From Stomatobaculum sp. (GTDB lineage Bacteria > Bacillota_A > Clostridia > Lachnospirales > Lachnospiraceae): a stretch of DNA of 7,335 nt. A model generated the notes under the pieces. That model was not told the origin of the DNA. It made no database searches and worked only from the letters and a program-made list of their open reading frames with translations. Shown piece by piece: positions 1-5,160 of the stretch (within the stretch, counting starts at the first letter, position 1; every line of letters starts with the position of its first letter). The position numbers were made by a program, and so were the translations under genes. The stretch lies in the NCBI GenBank assembly GCA_017449925.1, contig JAFSYO010000130.1, positions 1 through 7,335 of the forward strand, given 5' to 3'.

Positions 1-1216
1 CTGCCACGACATCATAGATCGTGCCGTCATCGTCCCGCAGGGCGCGGTTCAGGGGAAGCCCCTCGATCTTTCCGGTGTCGTTCAGGATGAGGCACGCTTT
101 GTCCGCAAAGGGATAAGAAGTCTCAATGAAACCGCCGACCGCTTCCTGCAGGTCCTTAAGTTCCGTGCCGATCTCGACAGGGCGGGGATACCTTTCCGGC
201 TCCACCAGGAGGACCGTAATGGTGTCCTTCTGAACCTCCGTGCTTTCTGCAGAAGGTGATGCCGGAGCACCGGTCTCATAGGCTACGGCCTGTTCCATCA
301 CCCTGGACTCGAAGGTCGCCGCCTTCTCGAAGATCCGGGCATCAGCATCGTAGTGGTAGACGCTGTCAGAGAGGAAGTCCGCTTCACTGACTTCATCTGC
401 ATTGACACTCCGGACCATCTCCTCCAGCTGGGGACGACGGAGCTCCCCGTTGTCAGGAACAAAAAGGCACTCATGGATGGAGGAAGGCAGGACGAAGAAG
501 TCTCCGCCCAGCTTTTCCGCCGCCTGGTCCATGAACTCCGGGACCTGCACTGCCGCGGCACCGTGGATCCCGCCTTCGACGGATGCAACCCACAGGGGGG
601 ACTCGGGCATATCCAGAAAGTCCGAGCTTCCGGTCATTTCCGCCAAAACCTCAGACATGTTCCTGAGGGTCGGGGGGCAATGATCCATCTGGGATGCTAC
701 TGCGTCCAGGTGGAGCTGTTCCGGCGTAATGCCGAAGTTCTCCAGCATCTGATTCGTTACAAGGGCGCTGGCACTATGATCCATACTGCTGCTGACGCTG
801 ATCCGGTAGACCACCGCGATATCGTCAATGGTCTTATGGGGGATCTGTGCGAGCCTCTCCCGGTTCTGTTCCACCGGGATCACCTGCATCAGGAGCTGTC
901 CCTTTACCTGGTCGTAATCCAGGAAGTGATCTGCATTCACCTTCGGGATATTCCGGATCGCGCTTTCAAGGCTGGAAAGGAATTCGCTCATCACAGCTGC
1001 GAGACGCTTCGGGTTCTCCTGTACCTGGTCGAACAGTTTGTGCAGGTTCATCGTCACTGCGGTATTGCTGTTTTCGGGTCTGACAGAGAGCCCCACATAG
1101 GATTCTCCCTGCAGCTTTTCCACCTTCTGGGTCCTGATCTCCGCGTCCGGTGCAATGACACGGGCTGCGTCCTTCGCAAAATCAAGAAATTCATCGTAAG
1201 TTGCCGGCATCGCCAT
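1..1216 (-). CDS. DUF5688 family protein with C-terminal DUF3846 domain (partial, 3' end outside window)
   Basis: This is an open frame of 405 codons running off the left edge, with no stop inside the window. I translated it by hand. The start is ATG at 1214-1216 (MAMPATYDEF). It has an AGGAGG site nine bases upstream, which begins just after the stop of the preceding gene (18-base gap). An ATG nearer the Shine-Dalgarno (1221-1223) is out of frame and soon hits a stop. Residues about 35-305 resemble the DUF5688 proteins common on Clostridia mobile elements, including IPVEQNRE and the later LPSSIHECLFVP. A Ser/Ala/Glu-rich linker (about 315-330) follows. Residues 332-405 resemble DUF3846: TVLLVEPERYP, a LQEAVGGFIE block, and LNDTGKIEGLPLNRAL. 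Both domains have no known biochemical function, so I assign none. Family calls are from memory of motifs. No signal peptide or membrane segment is seen, so it is probably cytoplasmic. Confidence 0.82.
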   Translation of the reverse strand, partial: MAMPATYDEFLDFAKDAARVIAPDAEIRTQKVEKLQGESYVGLSVRPENSNTAVTMNLHKLFDQVQENPKRLAAVMSEFLSSLESAIRNIPKVNADHFLDYDQVKGQLLMQVIPVEQNRERLAQIPHKTIDDIAVVYRISVSSSMDHSASALVTNQMLENFGITPEQLHLDAVASQMDHCPPTLRNMSEVLAEMTGSSDFLDMPESPLWVASVEGGIHGAAAVQVPEFMDQAAEKLGGDFFVLPSSIHECLFVPDNGELRRPQLEEMVRSVNADEVSEADFLSDSVYHYDADARIFEKAATFESRVMEQAVAYETGAPASPSAESTEVQKDTITVLLVEPERYPRPVEIGTELKDLQEAVGGFIETSYPFADKACLILNDTGKIEGLPLNRALRDDDGTIYDVVA

Positions 1217-1234
1217 AGTTCATTTCCTCCTCTT

Positions 1235-1921
1235 TCAGTCAAAACAGAAGACAGCAGTCTCTCCGCCTTCTCTGGTCTTAATGGTTCTGGTTGCGTTTTC
1301 GAAATAGCGCATCGCGGTATAGATCTGCTTCGCGTTGAGGTTCACGACCTCGTACTTGTTGTCATCGACAGCCAAAATCACGGCAGGGGCCTTATAAAAG
1401 ACCTCTCTTCCACGCTGCAGGGGCTGCTTTTCCGGGATGCTATAGTAGAGACCCTCGACGCCGGGTACCGGCTTCATATCGCAGGTCCTGATCCCGTTGG
1501 CAAAAATGTCGTTCATCTCATCATCGCTGATCTCATCCTCCAGTTCATCAATGGTCAGAATCTTGCTGTCGCCTCCGGGGCGGGCAACCAGAACCGTCGG
1601 GCCATACTCACTTCCGCACATCTCCCCGTACGGGCAGGCATCGCAGGCATCTTCCGCCTCTTCATCATCTTCTTCGTCATCGTCGTCTCCTGCTCCCATA
1701 CAGGTCATGAGGAAAGCAGCCCTCATTATCTTTGCTGCGCCGTCGATCAGCATGTCTGCTGCATGACGAAGGATCTCGTGAGCCGTCTCCTCGTCCTCCT
1801 CTTCCGCTGTGATGTCCAGCTCGTTCTCCGATACCGGGTCTTCCTGTCTCACTTCTTTCATGTGCCTCTGATAAGCTGCGAGGTCTGCAATCAGGCGGTT
1901 CATCTTGTTGGTGTTTTCCAT
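1235..1921 (-). CDS. Acidic protein of unknown function with a Cys-rich CPYG knuckle
   Basis: This encodes 228 residues from the ATG at 1919-1921, chosen because AGGAG sits nine bases upstream. The frame stays open further upstream, to an ATG at 2005, but that extension would read through a terminator-like hairpin and has no good ribosome site. I do not recognise the family. An N-terminal helical stretch (1-75) precedes a run of 13 Asp/Glu/Ala residues at about 79-91. Then comes a cysteine cluster C93-x2-C96-P-Y-G-x2-C102, with a further Cys at 74, which could bind a metal. Residues 122-140 are again acidic, and 175-228 look like a small folded alpha/beta domain (AVILAVDDNKYEVVNL). There are no membrane segments. 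It lies between parB and the DUF5688 gene, all on one strand, so it is probably a cargo or maintenance gene of the element. DNA mimicry or metal binding are guesses only. Confidence 0.8.
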   Translation of the reverse strand: MENTNKMNRLIADLAAYQRHMKEVRQEDPVSENELDITAEEEDEETAHEILRHAADMLIDGAAKIMRAAFLMTCMGAGDDDDEEDDEEAEDACDACPYGEMCGSEYGPTVLVARPGGDSKILTIDELEDEISDDEMNDIFANGIRTCDMKPVPGVEGLYYSIPEKQPLQRGREVFYKAPAVILAVDDNKYEVVNLNAKQIYTAMRYFENATRTIKTREGGETAVFCFD

Positions 1922-1930
1922 TGAGTTTTT

Positions 1931-1935
1931 CTCCT
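1931..1935 (-). promoter_or_regulatory. Ribosome binding site that fixes the start of the acidic protein
   Basis: AGGAG on the minus strand, nine bases before ATG 1921. It supports the 228-residue form over the 256-residue form starting at 2005, whose first 28 codons cross a hairpin. Confidence 0.7.
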
Positions 1936-1956
1936 TTTTGATTGGAATGGTTTTTG

Positions 1957-1997
1957 GGGTAAAAGAAAACGCCTCTGAGATTGTTCTCAAAGACGTT
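1957..1997 (-). terminator. Rho-independent terminator-like hairpin after parB
   Basis: Arms 1985-1997 and 1968-1980 form a continuous 13-bp stem on the minus-strand RNA (two G-U pairs) with a 4-nt loop. The minus strand then continues as TTCTTTTACC. It starts 20 bases past the parB stop and lies before the ribosome site of the next gene. I see no promoter between it and that gene, so it probably attenuates rather than fully ends transcription. Confidence 0.6.
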
Positions 1998-2017
1998 ATC
2001 TGCATAGCTGTTACAGT

Positions 2018-2899
2018 TTATCGTTCCTGGTTTCTCTGGCGCTTTTTCTTCCACTGATCCAGGAGTTTGATAATGGTGTCCTGCATCTGCCTGGTGGAGT
2101 AGGATCTTGGAAAATACTGTCGGAGCTGTTCGCTCTTGAAAGCGACCCGCTCAAGATCTCCCTTTTTCACTTCTCCCAGGATGTCACGCATGGCTTTTTC
2201 TGTGCAGGCACCTTCCTGGCTGAGCTTTTTCAGGCGCTGGGCCTGGGAGAGGGATGGTGCCGCCTGTGTATAGTCCATGGCGTCGATCACCCACTGCTGC
2301 TCCGTCGGGGTGAGATAAGATAATTCTACCGCGGGATTGAAGGAGATCTGCTTCTGGTCGACCATCTCCAGGAGTTCGGGGATCAGGTTGGTGAGGCGGA
2401 TGAAACGCTGGACCTGACGACCACTCTCGTCGTTATCTTTTCCAATGATATCTGCAGATTCTAAAATCCCGACAACTTGTCGGGAATTCTCTTTAGATGG
2501 TCTGCCAGCCTTCCGCCTTATCGCTTCCATCTTCATCTTGTACGCAAACGCCCGCTCACTTGGCAGGATCCTCTCCCTCTGGAGATTCGAATCCACCATG
2601 TGTACCACTGCGGCGTCATCGTCCATATTCCGGACGATGACCGGTACCTCTGTGAATCCTGCGGCTTCCGCCGCGGCAGCCCGGCGGTGACCGGAGATGA
2701 TCTCATAGGTCCCGTCTTCTTTCGGTCTCGCGATCAGCGGAGTCAGAACGCCGAACTGCGCGATGCTCTCGGTCGTCCTGAGCATTGCCTCATCGTCCAC
2801 CACCTTAAAAGGATGATCTTTAAAGGGGACAAGGTCTTTCAATGCGATATGCTGAACCTTTTCCACCTGGCCTTCCTCTTCTGCGCTTTTTCCAGGCAT
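2018..2899 (-). CDS. parB: ParB/RepB/Spo0J family partition protein
   Basis: This encodes 293 residues. ParB proteins bind a centromere-like parS site, act as CTP-dependent DNA clamps and work with a ParA ATPase to segregate replicons. The three N-terminal boxes of the family are visible: box I around 25-31 (PFKDHPF), box II at 68-77 (ISGHRRAAAA, the CTP-binding arginine patch), and box III at 103-120 (DSNLQRERILPSERAF). The DNA-binding helix-turn-helix region falls around 140-195, and the C-terminus is strongly basic (KKKRQR). The ATG lies six bases past the repA stop. Its ribosome site (AAGGGGGTGA) overlaps the end of repA, so the two are probably translated together. No parA is adjacent in this window, unlike the usual parA-parB pair; it may lie elsewhere on the element. 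The palindrome at 2467-2485 lies inside this gene. Family assignment is firm; the exact partner is unknown. Confidence 0.93.
   Translation of the reverse strand: MPGKSAEEEGQVEKVQHIALKDLVPFKDHPFKVVDDEAMLRTTESIAQFGVLTPLIARPKEDGTYEIISGHRRAAAAEAAGFTEVPVIVRNMDDDAAVVHMVDSNLQRERILPSERAFAYKMKMEAIRRKAGRPSKENSRQVVGILESADIIGKDNDESGRQVQRFIRLTNLIPELLEMVDQKQISFNPAVELSYLTPTEQQWVIDAMDYTQAAPSLSQAQRLKKLSQEGACTEKAMRDILGEVKKGDLERVAFKSEQLRQYFPRSYSTRQMQDTIIKLLDQWKKKRQRNQER
2467..2485. promoter_or_regulatory. Perfect 19-bp palindrome inside parB, candidate parS
   Basis: TCCCGACAACTTGTCGGGA has two perfect 9-base arms around one central base. It falls within the parB coding sequence near codons 139-145. Chromosomal parS sites often lie in or near parB, but this sequence does not match the classic Bacillus-type parS, so the role is inferred from position and symmetry alone. 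Confidence 0.4.
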
Positions 2900-2905
2900 T
2901 CTGGA

Positions 2906-3811
2906 TCACCCCCTTCCCTCGTATCCGTACATATCATGGTTTACCTTCGCCTGGTAGTACGCGCCCATGGTCGCCGGGGCATTGTACAGGGCCGACAGGA
3001 GGTACTGACGTATATTCTTTACCTTGCTGTGGTTCTCACGGAGGCATTCCATCACATAACGGATATGCTCTCCTTTCAGCTTCATCAGCCGCGCCTTTAC
3101 TGCCTCCGACGGCTTCATCTCCCCTCCCACCAGAATATTTGTCCTGGAGGTACTGCAGACATCGACAAGCAGGTCCAGCAGCCCCTGGACTGTATCCTTT
3201 GCATCCGGATAGTCGCTGATCAGGTTCTCCATCTCTATGGACCACCGGAAATAATCCTCAATACTGCTGCGCTCAGCCATCTGATCCTTATCCATGCCGG
3301 CTGCATCAGCCGCATCAGAAGAGATAAGGTCAGTATCACTCAACTCAGTATCATTCTTCTCTTTCTTTCTACATCGTGATTTGCACGGTTCCTGAGCCGT
3401 GGTTTTCACAGTTCCGGAATCGTGATTTTCACGATTCAGGGGCCGTGATTCCGGGGGACCACCGGGACTTCGGATAAAGTTCTTCACATAGATGAGATTT
3501 GGCCTGCACAGGCCCTGCCGTTTCCGTTCGATCAGCCCGGCGCGCTCCAGCTCGTTCATAAGCTTCGTGGCTTTCTGGTCCGCGCAGCCGAGGCTCCTCA
3601 TGATCTCATCGACAGTGAAGACGATAAACACGCGCCCTTCCTTATCCACCCATCCGTTCCTTGCCGAAAGGTTCATCCGTTCAAGGAGGATCCCGTAAAG
3701 GACCTTCGACTCCGTTGAAAGAATCCTGTAGGATTCGTCGGTAAAGAAGACCTTGGGGATCCTGTAGAAAGAGAACTGCTCCGCCTGGGCACCATAAAAG
3801 TATTTATGCAT
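2906..3811 (-). CDS. repA: RepA_N-family replication initiator with DUF6017-like C-terminus
   Basis: This encodes 301 residues. RepA_N initiators bind iterons and start theta replication of Firmicute plasmids; related proteins occur on integrative elements. Residues 2-113 carry the conserved N-terminal domain: KYFYGAQAEQFSFYRIPK, LSTESKVLYGILLERMNLS, NGWVDKEGRVFIVFTVDEIM and IERKRQGLCRPNLIYVKNF, which includes a winged-helix DNA-binding fold in this family. Residues about 114-180 are a low-complexity, hydrophilic linker. Residues about 184-295 resemble DUF6017 (IRQYLLSALYNAPATM). The start ATG overlaps the stop of the preceding small gene by eight bases (ATGCATAA), with AAGGTGG just upstream, which indicates translational coupling. 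The DNA for residues about 120-146 contains 23-bp direct repeats, the position where RepA_N plasmids are known to carry their origin. The length is typical and the frame is intact. Confidence 0.94.
   Translation of the reverse strand: MHKYFYGAQAEQFSFYRIPKVFFTDESYRILSTESKVLYGILLERMNLSARNGWVDKEGRVFIVFTVDEIMRSLGCADQKATKLMNELERAGLIERKRQGLCRPNLIYVKNFIRSPGGPPESRPLNRENHDSGTVKTTAQEPCKSRCRKKEKNDTELSDTDLISSDAADAAGMDKDQMAERSSIEDYFRWSIEMENLISDYPDAKDTVQGLLDLLVDVCSTSRTNILVGGEMKPSEAVKARLMKLKGEHIRYVMECLRENHSKVKNIRQYLLSALYNAPATMGAYYQAKVNHDMYGYEGRG
3374..3454. repeat. Iteron array inside repA, candidate replication origin (oriV)
   Basis: Units begin with CGTGRTT at 3375, 3398, 3421 and 3444, a constant 23-bp step. 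The first three are full copies with core CGTGATTTTCACG (variants CGTGATTTGCACG and CGTGGTTTTCACA). The fourth keeps only its first seven bases. The third unit is itself a dyad with 8-bp arms AATCGTGA/TCACGATT (3418-3436). A 23-bp step is not a multiple of three, so this is not a protein repeat. RepA_N replicons are known to place origin iterons in the middle of rep. Confidence 0.65.
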
Positions 3812-4064
3812 GCGCTCTCACCACCTTGTCCTTATACCAGAATTCTTTTTTCAGCGGCTTCTCACGGAAGATGCCTTCCTGTTTCCCGTAGGGGCATAGT
3901 GCAAAAAGGCACCTGCGGAAACGGAACCGCGGCTGGAAGTATTCACACCGACAGCACCGGGGCTGTCTCGCGTTCCTGCCGGGGCCCGTCATACCATCCT
4001 TCAGCCTCCGGATGTGCTTCTTCCGTTCTTCCAGTACCGTCCCGGCATACTGATCCTCACGCAT
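3804..4064 (-). CDS. Small basic cysteine-rich protein upstream of repA
   Basis: This encodes 86 residues of unknown function. A charged N-terminal helix (EERKKHIRRLKDG) is followed by a cysteine cluster C37-C38-x-C40-x11-C52-x4-C57, ending in CPYG, then a basic C-terminal tail (KPLKKEFWYKDK). The cysteine spacing suggests a small zinc or iron-sulfur knuckle, but no catalytic motif is visible. The start ATG (4064) overlaps the stop of the previous gene by eight bases (ATGCGTGA) and has a GGGGGAG site about ten bases upstream. Its own stop overlaps the repA start in the same way. It is therefore translated as one unit with repA and may regulate or assist replication; that role is inference from context. 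I recall similar proteins beside repA on Clostridia elements but cannot name a family. Confidence 0.8.
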   Translation of the reverse strand: MREDQYAGTVLEERKKHIRRLKDGMTGPGRNARQPRCCRCEYFQPRFRFRRCLFALCPYGKQEGIFREKPLKKEFWYKDKVVRAHA

Positions 4065-4299
4065 TTGCAGGTATCTCCCCCTTTCCCAGCACTTTCCTCA
4101 TACAGAAGCTTACGCAGGGACCGTAGCAACAATTTTCGCAGGGAGATCTTTTCTCAGGAGCTTCCATCAGGAAATAACAGTTTTCCTTCCCAAGGGTGCA
4201 TCCGACTTTCCTGTTCTTCCACCAGAAACATTCCCTGCAGCTTTTCGGGCGGCTCTTGTGATAACGGACGCCATCGATGATGGCAGATTCTTTCCTCAA
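4057..4299 (-). CDS. Small cysteine-rich protein, first gene of the replication operon (TTG start)
   Basis: This encodes 80 residues of unknown function with nine cysteines: C21-x2-C24, C34, C41, C54-x2-C57-C58, C62 and C66. Other conserved-looking parts are SCRECFWWKNRKVGCTLG and ENCCYGPC. I start it at TTG 4299 because a full AGGAGG lies nine bases before it. An in-frame ATG at 4377 would give 106 residues, but it sits in the loop of a terminator-like hairpin, has no ribosome site, and would require translating the T-tract. The CxxC pairs suggest metal binding, perhaps as a nucleic-acid-binding or regulatory factor; no function is known to me. The stop overlaps the start of the next small gene by eight bases, so the operon reads as a coupled series into repA and parB. 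Confidence 0.75.
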   Translation of the reverse strand: MRKESAIIDGVRYHKSRPKSCRECFWWKNRKVGCTLGKENCYFLMEAPEKRSPCENCCYGPCVSFCMRKVLGKGEIPANA

Positions 4300-4308
4300 A
4301 CTGTTCTT

Positions 4309-4314
4309 CCTCCT
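4309..4314 (-). promoter_or_regulatory. Ribosome binding site that fixes a TTG start
   Basis: AGGAGG on the minus strand, nine bases before TTG 4299. It decides the start of the 80-residue cysteine-rich protein. Confidence 0.7.
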
Positions 4315-4343
4315 TTTCCTGTGATAGTGTTTTCCTATGAGAC

Positions 4344-4387
4344 AAAAAAATCCCCGGTCACTGACGTATGCATTCAATGACCGGGGA
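4344..4387 (-). terminator. Terminator-like hairpin in the leader of the replication operon (possible attenuator)
   Basis: Arms 4378-4387 and 4351-4360 (TCCCCGGTCA/TGACCGGGGA) form a perfect 10-bp stem. The minus strand then has seven T residues (4344-4350). The 17-nt loop is larger than usual. It lies 45 bases before the first gene of the operon with no recognisable promoter in between, so either transcription reads through under control or it blocks transcripts from upstream. Confidence 0.65.
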
Positions 4388-4390
4388 AGT

Positions 4391-4404
4391 ATATAGATCT
4401 ATAT
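4391..4404. repeat. 14-bp perfect palindrome (possible operator)
   Basis: ATATAGATCTATAT is fully self-complementary. It lies upstream of the leader hairpin in an AT-rich spot that includes TATACT-like and TAAAAT-like -10 candidates for minus-strand transcription, although no matching -35 was found. It could be an operator over the operon promoter. Confidence 0.4.
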
Positions 4405-4511
4405 TTTATGGCTGCAGAACAGGTTTGGCCGGGACATTCCGGCAAAGGCTGGTACAGGCCGCTCCATTCCGTGTGACTGACATGTAACTGCCGGGGGCAG
4501 AGATGATGCCT

Positions 4512-4540
4512 GATTTTCAATCCGGATTTTCAGTCCGGAT
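4512..4540. repeat. 13-bp tandem repeat overlapping a hairpin
   Basis: GATTTTCAATCCG (4512-4524) is followed directly by GATTTTCAGTCCG (4525-4537), differing at one base. The same stretch forms a hairpin with 7-bp arms ATCCGGA/TCCGGAT (4520-4526 and 4534-4540). The GATTTTCA core also occurs in the iterons inside repA. Confidence 0.5.
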
Positions 4541-4640
4541 CTCTGTGGTTCCCGCCGCCTCCAAAGATGGAAAAAATGCCCCATTTCAGTAACAAATCGG
4601 GAAAAAAATTCCAAAAACCCCCTCAAGACAACAATTAACT

Positions 4641-4680
4641 TTGTTAAACCCAGTCAGTCCGTGTCAAACCACGTCAGACC
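4641..4680. repeat. Four direct repeats with an exact 10-bp period
   Basis: TTGTTAAACC, CAGTCAGTCC, GTGTCAAACC and ACGTCAGACC lie end to end, consensus NNGTYARWCC. One repeat per helical turn would put bound proteins on one face of the DNA. The array stops about 10 bases before the rpsI terminator, a position that suits integrase arm-type or excisionase sites at an element end; this role is inferred. Confidence 0.5.
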
Positions 4681-4690
4681 GGGAAGGCAT

Positions 4691-4728
4691 AAAAAAAGCC
4701 CCGAAACCGGCTTGATTTCGGGGTTTTT
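4691..4728 (-). terminator. Terminator of the rplM-rpsI operon (probably bidirectional)
   Basis: Arms 4716-4723 and 4699-4706 (CCCCGAAA/TTTCGGGG) form an 8-bp GC-rich stem with a 9-nt loop, followed on the minus strand by C and then seven T. The plus strand also has TTTTT after the stem. It begins about 25 bases past the rpsI stop. Confidence 0.88.
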
Positions 4729-4747
4729 CGCTGTTGAATGGATCTGA

Positions 4748-5140
4748 TCATCTCTTGGAGAACTGGGGCGCTCTTCTCGCGGCTTTGAGGCCGTACTTCT
4801 TACGCTCTTTCATTCTCGGGTCTCTGGTGAGGAAGCCAGCCTTCTTCAGGACCGGACGATACTCGCCGTCAACCTGCAGCAGAGCTCTGGAGATGCCGTG
4901 GCGGATCGCGCCGGCCTGGCCGGAAACACCGCCGCCGACAACGTTGACCAGAACGTCAAACTTGTCGAGGGTCTCGGTAGCGACGAGGGGCTGACGGACG
5001 GTCAGCTTCAGGACCTCGAGGCCAAGATACTCGTCGATATCTCTTTTATTGATGGTAATCTTGCCGGTTCCCGGTACCAGGTAGACTCTGGCAACAGAAG
5101 TTTTTCTTCTTCCGGTTCCGTAATATCTCTCACTTGCCAT
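4748..5140 (-). CDS. rpsI: 30S ribosomal protein S9 (uS9)
   Basis: This encodes 130 residues, full length for the family. S9 sits in the head of the small ribosomal subunit, and its C-terminal tail reaches the P-site tRNA. Diagnostic parts are [16 protein letters not shown] (6-21), the KITINKR segment (27-33), [19 protein letters not shown] (69-87) and the invariant tail ending RRAPQFSKR (122-130). The start ATG has AAGGAG about ten bases upstream and follows rplM by 20 bases, the usual rplM-rpsI pair. The 3' end is intact and followed by its own terminator. A mobile-element replication module begins just beyond, so the 3' end or flank of this gene is the likely integration locus. Confidence 0.98.
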   Translation of the reverse strand: MASERYYGTGRRKTSVARVYLVPGTGKITINKRDIDEYLGLEVLKLTVRQPLVATETLDKFDVLVNVVGGGVSGQAGAIRHGISRALLQVDGEYRPVLKKAGFLTRDPRMKERKKYGLKAARRAPQFSKR

Positions 5141-5160
5141 TTTCTATTCGCTCCTTTTTA

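Larger units (their letters stand above)
4388..4690. other. Non-coding stretch between the replication operon and the rpsI terminator
   Basis: There is no convincing gene. A 75-codon minus-strand frame (4399-4626) begins with TTG, lacks a ribosome site and has no recognisable domain. The stretch holds a 14-bp palindrome, a 13-bp tandem repeat overlapping a 7-bp-arm hairpin, a TTAAC/GTTAA dyad (4635-4647) and four phased 10-bp repeats. It probably combines the operon's leader or promoter with the end of the integrated element. I could not pick out a good -35/-10 pair. Confidence 0.5.

Noticed and set aside
353..1924. Plus-strand open frame of 523 codons
   Set aside because: It runs antisense to two genes with good ribosome sites and family-like domains. 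Its own product shows no recognisable domain, so it is a by-product of high-GC codon use on the other strand.
1922..2005. 28-residue N-terminal extension of the acidic protein
   Set aside because: It would be translated through a 13-bp hairpin with a T-rich tail, and the downstream ATG has a proper ribosome site.
3310..3372. Purine/pyrimidine-rich stretch in repA just beside the iterons
   Set aside because: It might be the AT-rich melting region of the origin, but the base bias is modest and it codes for an ordinary hydrophilic linker, so I did not list it separately.
2477..3379. Plus-strand open frame of 300 codons
   Set aside because: It lies antisense across parB and repA, both of which are clear family members. 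It has no ribosome site or domain.
4057..4377. Longer 106-residue form of the first cysteine-rich protein
   Set aside because: Its ATG lies in the loop of a terminator-like hairpin without a ribosome site. The TTG at 4299 has an ideal one.
4399..4626. Minus-strand frame of 75 codons between the operon and rpsI
   Set aside because: It starts at TTG without a ribosome site, begins in a T-rich run, and overlaps repeats and dyads. No family features.
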